64,000 nt of DNA from JAFGCL01 sp964423835 (GCA_964423835.1 CAYRGJ010000001.1:62001-126000), one strand, 5' to 3'. Positions 7,238 to 16,262 are shown, counted from the stretch's first letter. Made by a program: numbers and translations. The notes: generated by a model from the sequence alone, not told the origin.

Positions 7238-8016
7238 TGCAGGTAGAGGTCCGGGCGCCGGTCGGAGAAGACCGGCATCGAAGCCCTCACCTCGGCCACC
7301 CGGGCCTGGCTTATCTCGGCCATCAGGAGGTGCTCGCCGGCCTCCGGCGCCGCGGCGCCCAGCTCGCCATAGGGATCAATGACCCGGCTGGAGCCGCAGA
7401 ACCAGAGACCGCCGTCCGATCCGGCCCGGTTGGCACCGATGACGTAGGCCTGGTTCTCGATGGCCCGGCTGGCCAGCAGGGCGCACCAGTGGTTGATCCG
7501 GGCGAAGGGCCAGGCGGCCGGCACTACGATGGCCTCCGCCCCCAGCAGGGCCAGGGAACGGGCCATCTCCGGGAAGCGGATGTCGTAGCAGAGCATGATG
7601 CCGCATTTCAGGCCATCGATGTCGGCCACGCTCAGCGATCCGCCGCGCTTCAGGAAGCGGGGCTCGCGGGCCAGGGTGAAGAGGTGCGCCTTGCGATAGC
7701 GGGCGGCCAGGCCCCCGCCCCGGTCCAGAACGGCCACGGAGTTGTACACATCGTCATGCTCCCGCTCGGAGAGGCCGCAGACCATCCACAGGCCCAGCCG
7801 GGAAGCCGTCTCCTGGAGTATTGTCAGGGGCCCGGACTCCCAGGCGGAGGCCTTCTCCACGATGGCCTTCATGTCATAGCCGGTGTCAGCCATCTCCGGG
7901 AACACCACCACGTCGCACCCCGCCGCGGCCGCCTGCTCTGCCAGGCGCCGCATGGCGGCGCAGTTGGCGGCCACGTTTCCCACCTCGCACACCATCTGGG
8001 CCACGGCTACTCTCAT
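7234..8016 (-). CDS. nitrilase-family carbon-nitrogen hydrolase
   Basis: A 260-residue cytoplasmic hydrolase of the nitrilase superfamily. The Glu-Lys-Cys triad is present: Glu in VVFPEM (about 42), Lys in YRKAHLF (about 109), and Cys in MLCYDIRFPE (about 143). Length and motifs fit the omega-amidase / predicted-amidohydrolase branch, which cleaves amide bonds of small metabolites; the substrate cannot be told from sequence. ATG at 8016 follows GGGAGG. A TTGACA-18-TGGAAT promoter lies upstream at 8061-8090, in the spacer shared with the divergent kinase gene. The TAG stop overlaps the TAA of the hemerythrin remnant on the other strand. Confidence 0.85.
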   Translation of the reverse strand: MRVAVAQMVCEVGNVAANCAAMRRLAEQAAAAGCDVVVFPEMADTGYDMKAIVEKASAWESGPLTILQETASRLGLWMVCGLSEREHDDVYNSVAVLDRGGGLAARYRKAHLFTLAREPRFLKRGGSLSVADIDGLKCGIMLCYDIRFPEMARSLALLGAEAIVVPAAWPFARINHWCALLASRAIENQAYVIGANRAGSDGGLWFCGSSRVIDPYGELGAAAPEAGEHLLMAEISQARVAEVRASMPVFSDRRPDLYLH

Positions 8017-8060
8017 CGTATGCTGCCTCCCTGCCCGGCGGCCCCGGCCGCCGTGGTACT

Positions 8061-8090
8061 ATTCCACCCCACGCGGCCCCGCCCTGTCAA
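8061..8090 (-). promoter_or_regulatory. promoter of the nitrilase gene
   Basis: On the minus strand TTGACA (8085-8090), an 18-base spacer, then TGGAAT (8061-8066). Initiation near 8054 gives a leader of about 38 bases carrying GGGAGG before the ATG at 8016. Confidence 0.5.
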
Positions 8091-8147
8091 GACGAAAGGC
8101 GGTGGGGACTGCGTCTGGCCGCGGCTGGCCCGCGGAAGGGGGTCAGC

Positions 8148-9227
8148 ATGATGGAGATCGGGCGGGAGGAACTGGAGCGCTACCTGCGCCGGGCGCTGGG
8201 CCCATCGGCGAGGCTCAAGGGGATCGGGGAGATAGGCGCCTGGGACGAGCAGGCCATGAAGGAGTTCGGCTACGGCCGGTCGCTGAAGGTGACCTACGAG
8301 GTGGACGGCCGTGAGGAGCAGGCGGTCCTCTCCACCATGCGGGGGGACCGCTACGGGCACCAGTTCTACTGGGACCGGGCGGCCATCCTCATGTTCGAGT
8401 ACGACGCCAGCGCCAGGATGGAGAAGCACGCCCGGCCCAGGGGCCTGGGCTACATCGACGGTGACGGGTGCCTGGTGCCCCTGAACAGGCCCCGGGAGCT
8501 CTTCATCGTCAACGAGCTGCTGGAGGGCCAGCCTTACTTCCACGACCTGGAGAGGATACGGAGAGGCGGCGTCCAGGCCGGGGACCTGGACCTGGTCCGG
8601 GAGTTCGCCCGCTGGCTGGCCCGGGTCCACGCCCGCAAGAGAGAGGAGCCCGACCTCTACCTGCGCCGGGTGCGGGAGCTTATCGGCGGCTCCGAGTGCA
8701 TCTGGGGGCTCATCGACGCCTACCCGCACCCCCACCCCGATTTTCCCCCGGAGTATTTCCAGGAGCTGGAGGCGGACTTGGTGGAGTGGCGCTGGAGGCT
8801 GCGGCGTTACGCCAGCCGGCTGTCCGTGGTGCATGGCGACTTCCACCCCTGGAACGTGCTGGTGCGTCCCGGCGGCGAGTTCTCGGTCCTGGACCGCAGC
8901 CGCGGCGAGTGGGGCGAGCCGGCGGACGACCTGGCCGCCATGGATGCCAACTACCTGCTCTACGGCCTGTACCAGAGCCAGCGCCTGCAGGGCGATTTCG
9001 CCAGCCTGCACCTGGCCCTGTGGGAAGAGTACCTGGAGCTGACCGGCGACCAGGAGATGCTGGAGGTCATCGCGCCCTTCTATGTCTTCCGGGGGCTGGT
9101 GCTGGCCAACCCGGAATGGTATCCCGGCCATCCCCCCGTCGTGCGGCGAGCGCTCCTGCGGTTCGCCCGCAACGTCCTGCTCCAGGACCATTTCGATTTC
9201 CGGGAGGTCAACCAGTACCTGGAATAG
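8148..9227 (+). CDS. aminoglycoside-phosphotransferase-fold kinase
   Basis: A 359-residue protein of the APH / choline-kinase fold. The catalytic loop is intact as HGDFHPWN (about residues 228-235; Asp base and Asn metal ligand), and the following strand supplies Asp in VLDRSRGEWGEPADDLA. The family phosphorylates small alcohols such as aminoglycosides, choline or homoserine; the genuine substrate here is unknown, and drug resistance should not be assumed. ATG at 8148 is chosen because the fold begins there and GGGGGT precedes it. The gene is followed after 18 bases by an APS-kinase-like gene in the same direction, suggesting a two-kinase operon. Confidence 0.78.
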   Translation: MMEIGREELERYLRRALGPSARLKGIGEIGAWDEQAMKEFGYGRSLKVTYEVDGREEQAVLSTMRGDRYGHQFYWDRAAILMFEYDASARMEKHARPRGLGYIDGDGCLVPLNRPRELFIVNELLEGQPYFHDLERIRRGGVQAGDLDLVREFARWLARVHARKREEPDLYLRRVRELIGGSECIWGLIDAYPHPHPDFPPEYFQELEADLVEWRWRLRRYASRLSVVHGDFHPWNVLVRPGGEFSVLDRSRGEWGEPADDLAAMDANYLLYGLYQSQRLQGDFASLHLALWEEYLELTGDQEMLEVIAPFYVFRGLVLANPEWYPGHPPVVRRALLRFARNVLLQDHFDFREVNQYLE

Positions 9228-9245
9228 GCCGGTGGGAGGTCAGAC

Positions 9246-9866
9246 ATGCCCGGTGAGCGGAGGGCGGCACCGCCGTCCGGAGAAGGGCGGCCCCAGCCCG
9301 GCTGGGTGATCTGGCTGGTGGGCCTGCCCGGCTGCGGGAAGACCTCCTACGCCCGGGCCGTCGTCCAGGCGCTCCGGGAGAGGGGGCAGGAAGTCGAGTA
9401 CCTGGGCATGGACGAGTGGCGCCGGGGCTACGCCGCCGGGCCGGCCTACACCGAGGCGGAGAGGGCCGGCGCCTACCGGCGCTTCGCCGGGGAGGCGGCG
9501 CGGCTGGCCCGGGAAGGGCATAACGTGGTCATGGACGGCACCGCCCACCGGCGGGTGGTGCGGGAGCGCCTGCGCCGGCTGGTCCCGCGATTCGCGGAGG
9601 TCCATGTCCGCTGCTCGCTGGAGACGGCCATGAGGCGGGAGAAGGGCCGGCCGGAGGGCCGGGTCATGGCCGGCCTGTATGAAAAGGCCCTGGAGCGCCA
9701 GAGGACCGGAGCGCAGTTCGCCGGGCTGGGAGAGGTTGTCGGGGTGGATGTTCCGTTCGAGGAGAACCCGGCCGCGGAATGCGTCATAGACAGCGAGAGC
9801 GAGGGCATCGAGCAGGGGCGGGACAGGGTCCTGGAGCTGCTGGCGCGGTGGTCTACTCCGTCGTGA
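9246..9866 (+). CDS. APS-kinase-like P-loop kinase
   Basis: A 206-residue nucleotide kinase. Walker A is GLPGCGKTS (about residues 26-34), followed by a YLGMDEWRRGY segment and NVVMDGTAHRRVVRERLR, the order seen in adenylylsulfate kinases and their relatives. The family transfers phosphate from ATP to APS, but related proteins act on other substrates, and no sulfate-assimilation gene is nearby. An 18-base gap to the APH-like gene and a GGAGGT ribosome site support co-expression. The last 14 bases overlap the 3' end of the convergent chemoreceptor gene. Confidence 0.7.
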   Translation: MPGERRAAPPSGEGRPQPGWVIWLVGLPGCGKTSYARAVVQALRERGQEVEYLGMDEWRRGYAAGPAYTEAERAGAYRRFAGEAARLAREGHNVVMDGTAHRRVVRERLRRLVPRFAEVHVRCSLETAMRREKGRPEGRVMAGLYEKALERQRTGAQFAGLGEVVGVDVPFEENPAAECVIDSESEGIEQGRDRVLELLARWSTPS

Positions 9867-11874
9867 AGACGGACACCGTTTCCTCCAGCGTGTCGGCCGT
9901 TTCGGCCAGCGACTGGGCCGCCGCCAGCGACTGCTCAATCTGGGCCGACATCTGCTCGGTGGACGCCGACACCTCCTCTGAAGAGGCGCTGTTCTGCTCG
10001 GCCACCCCGGCCGTGGTCTCAATGCTGGCCGAGAGCTCACTGGCGCTGGCGCTCATCTCCTGAGTCGCGGCCGCATTCTGCTCCGTGATCTTGTTGATCC
10101 GCAGCATGTTGTCCATCATGTTCTGGCCCAGCGAACGGAGCGCCTCCACCGCGGCTGATATCTCCGATACCTGCTCCTTCACGGTTCGCGACCGGGTCAG
10201 GATGTCATCCAGGGCCCCGCCGGCGGCCATGGCCAGGCGGTACCCGTCCTCCACCTCCCGGCTGCCCTGCTGCATGGCGCTCACCGCTTCCCTGACGCCG
10301 GCCTGGGTGCCGCTGACCAGTACTGCTATCTCCTTGGTTGCTACCGAAGCCCTCTCCGCCAGCTTTCGCACCTCGTCGGCCACCACGGCGAATCCCCGTC
10401 CCTGCTCCCCCGCCCGGGCGGCTTCGATGGCCGCGTTCAACGCCAGGAGGTTGGTCTGGTCCGCTATGTCATCGATGGTGCGGACGATCTCCCCGATCTC
10501 CTCGGACCTCTGGCCCAGGTCCGTCACCCTGGCCGACACGGCCTCTATGGCCTTCTTGATCTTCTCCATGCCGGCCACCGTCTCGTGCGTCTTCTGGGCC
10601 CCTCCCACGGCCGACTCCGCCGCGCTCTCCCACTCCTGGGCCCCTCCCCGGGCGTTGCTGGACACCGTCTCGATGGCTTCGGACAGCGTGGCCACGGCCT
10701 GGGCAGCCAGCTCCACCGCCTTGGCCTGCTCCTGTGATCCGGCGGCTATCAGGTCGATAGCCCTGGTCAGCTGGTCCATGGAGCCGGTGGTCTGCTGCAG
10801 GGATGTTGACTGCTCTGTGGCGCCGCGGGCTACCTGCTGTATGGTGGAGGCGATCTGCTGGGCCCCCTGGGCCGTCTGCTCCGAGGCCTGGGAAAGCTGC
10901 CGGCTGACCTCGGCCACGGCCGTGGCCGCTGCCTTGGTCCGCCCGATGAGCTCGCGCTGCCGGGAGATAAGCCGGGCGTGGGCCTGGCCCAGGACGTCCC
11001 GCTCTGACCGGGGCCTGGCTTCGACGGTGAGGTCGCCGTCCGCCAGCCTCTCTGCCACCGCGGCCATCTCATTGACGTAGTCCACGAACTCGGAGTAGGC
11101 CTCGGCCAGCTCCGACATCTCGTCGCCGGACTTGACGTGGATTTCCTGCCTTATGTCCCCCGACGACAACGACCTGGCCATACGGGTGAGGTACGACAGG
11201 GGCTGGCTCAGGACGCGGCGCATGGCGAAGACACAGTACAGGAAGATCACCAGCATGATGCCCAGGGCCCAGTACCACGTGGAGTCCTGGAACCGCTGGA
11301 AGCTGCCCATGGCGTCGGTGGCATAGACCCCCGTACCTACTGTCCACCCCCACGGGTCGAAGCTCCTGGCGTAGAGCAGGCGGGCCTCGGACCGGCCGGC
11401 GTTGCCGTGGTATGGCCAGTCATGACGGTAGAAGCCCTCCCCGGCGTCGCCGCAGATGGCGGCGCAGTCCGCGAAGACGGCCTTGCCATCAGGCCCCCGG
11501 ACCGCCCCCACACTGGTGCCCACCAGGTCGGGCTGCAGAGGATCGGCCAGCAGCACCAGGTCCCGGTCGGTGACCCAGAAGGAGCCGTCCTCTCCATAGC
11601 GGAGCCCGGCCACCATATCCAGAGCGGCGGCCCGGGCCTGCTCCTCGCTCACCAGCCCGGAAGCGGCCAGGTCGTGCCAGTACTGCAGGCTGCCGCAGGC
11701 GATCTCCACTTCCTGCTGCACCCGGGCTTCAACCTGGTCCCAGGCGGACGCCTCCGCTCCCGGCAGGCTGTATACTCCCATGTAGACGGCGACCGCCAGA
11801 GGTATCAGCAGGAATGCCAGGAATACCTTGGACAGCAGACTGAACCGGTAGATCATCCACCAGGGCCGTTTCAT
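9853..11874 (-). CDS. methyl-accepting chemotaxis protein with Cache sensor
   Basis: A 673-residue transmembrane chemoreceptor. Order: membrane segment (about 12-34), periplasmic Cache-type domain (about 40-190, with DGSFWVTDRD and DPWGWTVGTGVY), second membrane segment (about 200-220), HAMP (about 222-275), and a long coiled-coil signalling domain. The hairpin tip is the canonical EIGEIVRTIDDIADQTNLLALNAA... followed by GRGFAVVADEVRKLAERA. It should relay a small-molecule signal to CheA/CheW, none of which is in the window. There is no Shine-Dalgarno before the ATG at 11874. TAATAT lies just upstream, so translation may be leaderless. The C-terminus lacks a CheR-docking pentapeptide. Confidence 0.92.
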   Translation of the reverse strand: MKRPWWMIYRFSLLSKVFLAFLLIPLAVAVYMGVYSLPGAEASAWDQVEARVQQEVEIACGSLQYWHDLAASGLVSEEQARAAALDMVAGLRYGEDGSFWVTDRDLVLLADPLQPDLVGTSVGAVRGPDGKAVFADCAAICGDAGEGFYRHDWPYHGNAGRSEARLLYARSFDPWGWTVGTGVYATDAMGSFQRFQDSTWYWALGIMLVIFLYCVFAMRRVLSQPLSYLTRMARSLSSGDIRQEIHVKSGDEMSELAEAYSEFVDYVNEMAAVAERLADGDLTVEARPRSERDVLGQAHARLISRQRELIGRTKAAATAVAEVSRQLSQASEQTAQGAQQIASTIQQVARGATEQSTSLQQTTGSMDQLTRAIDLIAAGSQEQAKAVELAAQAVATLSEAIETVSSNARGGAQEWESAAESAVGGAQKTHETVAGMEKIKKAIEAVSARVTDLGQRSEEIGEIVRTIDDIADQTNLLALNAAIEAARAGEQGRGFAVVADEVRKLAERASVATKEIAVLVSGTQAGVREAVSAMQQGSREVEDGYRLAMAAGGALDDILTRSRTVKEQVSEISAAVEALRSLGQNMMDNMLRINKITEQNAAATQEMSASASELSASIETTAGVAEQNSASSEEVSASTEQMSAQIEQSLAAAQSLAETADTLEETVSVFTTE

Positions 11875-12081
11875 ATACGAGCGATATTAGGCCGGGCCAA
11901 TCACAGTCGGGTATCCGGCACGTGGCGGTGGCTCACGCCGCCATCTCGGTGGCCGCCCGAAACATCACAGAGATGTCACCAGTGACGGCGCCAATACCCC
12001 AGGGCCGGGCTGGCGCAGGCGCACCCGGCCCCCGGCAGCCAGCGCAGGCGCGGCTGACCGCCTGGCAGGGGCCCTGCCCGG

Positions 12082-12612
12082 CTACCATGGGCGCAGGCCC
12101 AGCGCCAGCGGGACCCCGATGGCCACCACCGCCGCGTACAGGAGGTCCAGCCAGAGCCGGGAGCCCAGGGCCCCCAGGTAGATGAAGCCGGCGACGGGCA
12201 CCGCCGCCACCTTCACTGCCAGGGGGCAACCGCGATCGCGGACCATGGCCCAGATGCTGCCGGCATCACCGGTGCTGGGGAACGAGTGCATGACCACCGA
12301 GATGGCCAGCCAGATCAGGACCGCGTGCATCACCACGGAGGTGGTTCCGGCCCGGTCCGGCAGCAGCGCTGCGGACAGGGCGATGAGCAGGCCGGCCAGG
12401 GTGTTCACGAAGAATGGCCCGGTGCCGATGAAGATGTTCTTCCACGCGCCCCGGGGCTTCTCATGGATGACGTAGCCGGCGGGGTTGCCCAGGCGGAACA
12501 GCCTGACCTTGATGACCCTGGTCCGGGTCAGGCGGCAGAGCAGCGTGTGGGCCATCTCGTGGACGATGACCCCCGGGAAGGTCAGGATGGTGACGGCCTG
12601 GTTGTGAGCCAC
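12082..12612 (-). CDS. HExxH membrane metalloprotease-like protein
   Basis: A 176-residue membrane protein with about four membrane segments. The first carries HEMAH (residues 18-22), the zinc-binding HExxH motif of M50-like peptidases. A distal conserved stretch, FPSTGDAG (about 112-119), could supply the third ligand. It resembles small DUF3267/M50-type proteins rather than full site-2 proteases, as no PDZ domain is present. Start is GTG, 15 bases after the stop of the upstream alpha/beta hydrolase, so the two genes are probably one operon. Substrate unknown. Confidence 0.65.
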   Translation of the reverse strand: MAHNQAVTILTFPGVIVHEMAHTLLCRLTRTRVIKVRLFRLGNPAGYVIHEKPRGAWKNIFIGTGPFFVNTLAGLLIALSAALLPDRAGTTSVVMHAVLIWLAISVVMHSFPSTGDAGSIWAMVRDRGCPLAVKVAAVPVAGFIYLGALGSRLWLDLLYAAVVAIGVPLALGLRPW

Positions 12613-12627
12613 TGCCCCCGGATTCTA

Positions 12628-13848
12628 TCACGGGCGGGCCAGGGCGGTGTCCAGGAAGGCGACCACGGTGCTTTCCCACTCGGCGGGAGCGGCCGACAGC
12701 CCCCCGGTGTGCCCGGCCCCCTCCACGGTCCAGACGCTGACGTTCGCCGGGGCCCTGTCCCGGATGTGGCTGGCGGCATGTCCCTCGTCGCTGACCTCGC
12801 CGGCGACGATGAGCAGCACCGGCCGCGGGGCTGCGGCCAGGGCCGCATCGGCCAGGGCCTCCGGCTTGGAGGCGCTGGTGAGCAGGTCAGCCAGCGAGTA
12901 CTCTATCCGCTCCAGGCCCAGCTGGATGCCGCCCCGGATCCCGTATGCGTCCGGCAGCCATGACTTGTCGGCATCGGTGCGGGCGGTGACGCCCTCCGCC
13001 ACCACGGCCCTCACCCGGGGGTCGCGGGCGGCGGCTCCCAGGGCCTCCTCCCCGCCCATGGACAGGCCGACGATGCCCATTCGCCCGGCATCGACCTCAG
13101 GCTGGGCCTCCAGGAAGGACACGGCTGCGCTGATGTCACTGTCCCCGTACCAGCCGAAGTCCATGGCGCGGCCGCTGCTGCGGCCGTGCCCCCTGGCGTC
13201 GGTCACCAGCACGCCGTAGCCGCGGCGGGCCAGCAACGCGGCGTGGGCCAGGACATCCGAGCCCGTCGAGCCGGACCCGTGGCGCAGCACCAGGGCGGCG
13301 CCATTGGCCGGGGGGATGTACCAGGCGAAGAGAGCGGTGCCGTCGTCAGCGGTGAAATGCACCCCCCGGGCCTCCAGGCCGAAGTCCGCCGGCGCCGCTT
13401 CGCCGGGCGGGATGGGCGGGACGTTGGTGGCCAGCACCGCCGGAATGACGGTCCAGATGACCACCATCACGGCCAGCACCAGGGCCAGGCCGGCGGCGAT
13501 CATCGGGCCGCGCCGCAGCCTGGAGACCAGCCGCCAGGTCCCCATGGTCAGCAGTACCAGCCCCGCCGCCAGCTCGAGAAGCCCGGCCAGGGCCCGCCAG
13601 TTGGCCCCGTCGACCATCAGGTAGCGGATGCCGAAGGTGATACCCGCCGCCACCCCGACGGTCCCGCAGGCGACGGCCGCTCCGGCCCCCGGAAGCCGCG
13701 TCCGGGCCCAGAGCCAGACGGCCGCGGCGGTGACGGCCAGGACGGCGATCACCCGCAGGGCCTGCCATCCCGGGGAACCGTCGGCGCCCACCAGCAGCGA
13801 GAGCGCCAATCCCCAGGTCACCAGGGCCGCCGTGAGCCACCTGTCCAC
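12628..13848 (-). CDS. membrane-anchored alpha/beta hydrolase
   Basis: A 406-residue protein. Four hydrophobic segments occupy residues 1-155. An alpha/beta-hydrolase domain follows, with the oxyanion-side RHGSGSTG, a TDARGHGRSSG strand, the nucleophile elbow GLSMGGE (Ser about 268) and the catalytic His in GAGHTGG near the C-terminus. It is likely an extracytoplasmic-facing or membrane-associated esterase or peptidase of unknown substrate. GTG at 13848 is chosen: the frame runs on upstream, but that part lies antisense to a real methyltransferase gene. It is first in an operon with the HExxH membrane protein and diverges from the methyltransferase. Confidence 0.75.
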   Translation of the reverse strand: MDRWLTAALVTWGLALSLLVGADGSPGWQALRVIAVLAVTAAAVWLWARTRLPGAGAAVACGTVGVAAGITFGIRYLMVDGANWRALAGLLELAAGLVLLTMGTWRLVSRLRRGPMIAAGLALVLAVMVVIWTVIPAVLATNVPPIPPGEAAPADFGLEARGVHFTADDGTALFAWYIPPANGAALVLRHGSGSTGSDVLAHAALLARRGYGVLVTDARGHGRSSGRAMDFGWYGDSDISAAVSFLEAQPEVDAGRMGIVGLSMGGEEALGAAARDPRVRAVVAEGVTARTDADKSWLPDAYGIRGGIQLGLERIEYSLADLLTSASKPEALADAALAAAPRPVLLIVAGEVSDEGHAASHIRDRAPANVSVWTVEGAGHTGGLSAAPAEWESTVVAFLDTALARP

Positions 13849-13892
13849 GGCCTGAATTCTACTCCCGCGGCGCTCGTTCCTCAAAGGCCTGC

Positions 13893-13922
13893 TTGACAGC
13901 CTCTGCGGCGGGCCGCTAGGAT
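13893..13922 (+). promoter_or_regulatory. promoter of the methyltransferase gene
   Basis: Perfect TTGACA (13893-13898), an 18-base spacer, TAGGAT (13917-13922). The predicted start of transcription near 13929 lies downstream of the first in-frame ATG (13921), so translation must begin later, at GTG 13951. Confidence 0.6.
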
Positions 13923-13950
13923 GCTGATCAGGACGGGGAGCATCTGCAAC

Positions 13951-14793
13951 GTGACGAATGAACGGAAGGCGCCGGACCCGACCGTCGCCACCAGGGGCAT
14001 GATCGAGCAGCTCTTCGACGGTGCGGCGGACATGTATGACTGCACCGGCCCCGGCATATTCACCCGTTTCGGCGCCCGGTTGGCAGAGCACATGCCCCTG
14101 GCCCCGGGCATGAGGGTGCTCGACGTGGCCACGGGCAAAGGCGCAGTGCTGCTTCCCGCGGCCCGGCAGGTAGGGCCGGCCGGGCACGTGACCGGCGTCG
14201 ACCTGTCCGCCGGGATTCTGAGGGAGGCGGGGCTGGCCGTGCGGGCGGCAGGGCTGGGCAACGTCGACCTGTGCCGCATGGATGCCGAGCGCCTGGAGTT
14301 CCCGGACCAGTCCTTCGATGCCGTCACCTGCGCCCTGTCGCTCTTCCTGGTGCCGGACATGGACGCCGCGCTGCGCGAGATGCACCGCGTGTGCCGGCCC
14401 GGTGGCAGCGTCGGGGTGTCGCTCTTCGACCGGACGCCGCCGGCGTTCGACCCGGGCTGGCCCATGCTGCTGCGGCAGTTCCTGGAGTATGGCCGGGGGG
14501 TGCGCATGCCGCAGCCGGTGGTGTATCCGCCGGAGGAGGTGGCGGCCATGCTCACCAGGACCGGCCTGCGGGCCGCCGCCGCGCGGAGCGAGGCGTACGA
14601 CATCATCTACCCTACCCTGGAGGACTGGTGGCGTTTCCAGCTCACGGTGGGGACCAGGCTGACCATCATGTCCATGGATGAGGCCGCCAGGGCCGCCTTC
14701 AAGGAGGAGTACCTGGGCCGGCTGCGCCCCATGCTGAAACCGGATGGCTTCCACGTCTCCGTGGCGGTGGTCTACGCCGTGGCCCGGTGCTAG
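13951..14793 (+). CDS. class I SAM-dependent methyltransferase (UbiE-like)
   Basis: A 280-residue methyltransferase. Motif I is VLDVATGKGAVLLPA (about 47-61), motif II VTGVDLSAGIL, a DAERLEFPDQSFDAVTCALSLF acidic/aromatic segment, then EMHRVCRPGGSVGVSLF. This arrangement is typical of UbiE/COQ5-type enzymes that methylate quinones or other small molecules; the acceptor is not evident. Start GTG 13951 is supported by GGGGAG upstream and by the promoter, whose start point lies past the ATG at 13921. The gene is monocistronic and diverges from the membrane alpha/beta hydrolase. Confidence 0.82.
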   Translation: MTNERKAPDPTVATRGMIEQLFDGAADMYDCTGPGIFTRFGARLAEHMPLAPGMRVLDVATGKGAVLLPAARQVGPAGHVTGVDLSAGILREAGLAVRAAGLGNVDLCRMDAERLEFPDQSFDAVTCALSLFLVPDMDAALREMHRVCRPGGSVGVSLFDRTPPAFDPGWPMLLRQFLEYGRGVRMPQPVVYPPEEVAAMLTRTGLRAAAARSEAYDIIYPTLEDWWRFQLTVGTRLTIMSMDEAARAAFKEEYLGRLRPMLKPDGFHVSVAVVYAVARC

Positions 14794-14889
14794 GCGGCAT
14801 CGGAATCCCGACGTGGCGGAACCGCCAGCCCAGAGCCGAGATGGCCCAGGGCTTCGCTCTCTCTACGCACGCGCTTCATGACCGGTGCC

Positions 14890-15402
14890 TCAGGCCCCCA
14901 TCGCCTGCGCCAGATCGGAGACCTTTTCCTTATGTAGCCTCACGTACTCGCAGCCGGGGGTGGCCCCGCAGCGGCGGCAGGCCAGGTCGTAGGCCGAGTT
15001 GATGGTGCGGCACCCGGCGCAGGCATAGTGGTCCAGCATCTCCCGGTACCACGTCTCCCACCCGGCTTCCCTGATCCGCTGCTGCGACTCCCAGAGCTCG
15101 AGACGGTGGGGCATCTGGGCCTGGAAATCCGCCAGCTCCGGGCAGGGGTACTCGGGGCACTGGCCGCAGAAGTCGAGCCCCCTTTCGGCGGCGCAGCCGG
15201 TCATCCTGCAGTGCTCCTCGCAGTAGATGCACCGCTTCTCGGACCGGCAGCCGAGGCACTCCAGCTTCTCGACGGGGAGCCCGAAGCGGTCCGCCAGCTT
15301 CTTCAGCCGGGCCCGGTCCCCGGTGGTGGCAATGAAGAAGGTGCAGGCGGGGCAGAACAGCCCGCAGACGGCTGCCAGCCTCTTGTCGGGAGTGGCGTTC
15401 AT
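14890..15402 (-). CDS. DUF3795 cysteine-rich protein
   Basis: A 170-residue protein rich in cysteine. It has CGLFCPAC near residue 13, a CLGCRSEKRCIYCEEHC cluster, a CGQCPEYPC cluster (the DUF3795 signature), and a C-terminal zinc-ribbon-like CAGC...CRRC. Such clusters may bind zinc or an iron-sulfur centre. Function is unknown. Its ATG overlaps the stop of the upstream alpha/beta hydrolase by 4 bases (ATGA), so the two proteins are translationally coupled. Length is typical of the family with an extra C-terminal ribbon. Confidence 0.75.
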   Translation of the reverse strand: MNATPDKRLAAVCGLFCPACTFFIATTGDRARLKKLADRFGLPVEKLECLGCRSEKRCIYCEEHCRMTGCAAERGLDFCGQCPEYPCPELADFQAQMPHRLELWESQQRIREAGWETWYREMLDHYACAGCRTINSAYDLACRRCGATPGCEYVRLHKEKVSDLAQAMGA

Positions 15403-16208
15403 TCAGTCCTCCTCAGAAAACCCAGCACCTCGCGGTTGAACCGGGAGGCCATCTCCAGGTTGAAGCCGTGCGAGCCGCCCCGGACCATCACCAGCTTCGC
15501 GCCGGGGATCCTGGCGGCCAGCAGCTCCGAGGCGCAGGGCCGGATGACGTGGTCATCGGTCCCGGTGATCACCAGCGTCGGGGCCTGGATGAGGTGAAGG
15601 CGGTCGATGGTATGGCACTCGGCGGCGGCCCCCTCCTGGTCCGGCAGGCCAGCCAGCATCTTCTCTCCTACGAAGAGCCGGCACAGGAGCTGCAGGGCCG
15701 TCCGGTACGTCCAGCGGTTGAAGGAGCTGGCGATCAGCGCATCCATCGTGTTGCGGGCGCCCGCCCCGGAGGCGCCGGGCCCGGCTGCGGCCCGGCCAGC
15801 ACCGAGCGCCTCGTCCAGCGCCGGGTCAAGCCCGGCTTCGTCCCCGCCGGCCAGGGTGCTGACCAGGACCAGCTTGAGCACCCGGCCGGGGTGGCTGATG
15901 GCCACCTCCTGGGCCACCAGTCCTCCCAGTGACTGGCCCAGGACGTGGGCCTTATCGATGCCCAGGCTGTCCATCAGGGCGGCCACGTCGTCCGCCAGGG
16001 CCCTGAAGGGATATGGCTCCGTGGTCCCGCTGCTCCGGCCGAGGCCCCTGGGGTCGTAGGTGACGACGCGGTAGTGCCGGCTGAAGGCCGGCAGCTGGCG
16101 CAGCCACGAGTTGTGGTCCGCGCCCATGCCCGGCACCAGGACCAGGGCCTCGCCCTGCCCGCGCATCCGGTAGTACAGCCTGATCCCGGAGAGCTCAGCG
16201 TAGGCTAT
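15399..16208 (-). CDS. alpha/beta hydrolase, apparent ATA start
   Basis: A hydrolase of the 3-oxoadipate enol-lactonase/esterase type. It has LVPGMGADHNSW (oxyanion region), TYDPRGLGRSSG, nucleophile elbow LGQSLGG, a late GTDDHVI acid strand and His in GGSHGFN. Family members start with a strand reading like AYAELSGIRLYYRMRGQGE. That sequence is present in frame, but between it and the upstream in-frame TAG there is no ATG, GTG or TTG. GGAGG lies 7 bases before an ATA codon (16206-16208) and a good promoter initiates near 16220. I therefore place the start at ATA. A conventional ATG exists only at 16166 and would delete the first strand. The stop overlaps the DUF3795 start. Confidence 0.75.
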   Translation of the reverse strand: MAYAELSGIRLYYRMRGQGEALVLVPGMGADHNSWLRQLPAFSRHYRVVTYDPRGLGRSSGTTEPYPFRALADDVAALMDSLGIDKAHVLGQSLGGLVAQEVAISHPGRVLKLVLVSTLAGGDEAGLDPALDEALGAGRAAAGPGASGAGARNTMDALIASSFNRWTYRTALQLLCRLFVGEKMLAGLPDQEGAAAECHTIDRLHLIQAPTLVITGTDDHVIRPCASELLAARIPGAKLVMVRGGSHGFNLEMASRFNREVLGFLRRTE

Positions 16209-16226
16209 CTTCCGGCCTCCGGGTCG

Positions 16227-16255
16227 AGCCTAGCACCGCCCCGCCCGGGTGTCAA
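16227..16255 (-). promoter_or_regulatory. promoter of the alpha/beta hydrolase-DUF3795 operon
   Basis: Minus strand TTGACA (16250-16255), 17-base spacer, TAGGCT (16227-16232). Transcription would begin at about 16220, right at the GGAGG ribosome site, leaving a very short leader. Confidence 0.6.
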
Positions 16256-16262
16256 AGAGGCC

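Noticed and set aside
8148..9866. antibiotic-resistance and sulfate-activation genes
   Set aside because: The kinase folds are clear but nothing in the sequence or neighbourhood fixes the substrates, so a resistance or APS-kinase function was not called.
13849..14754. N-terminal extension of the membrane alpha/beta hydrolase
   Set aside because: The open frame continues upstream, but this part is antisense to the methyltransferase, is low-complexity, and the membrane segments begin only after GTG 13848.
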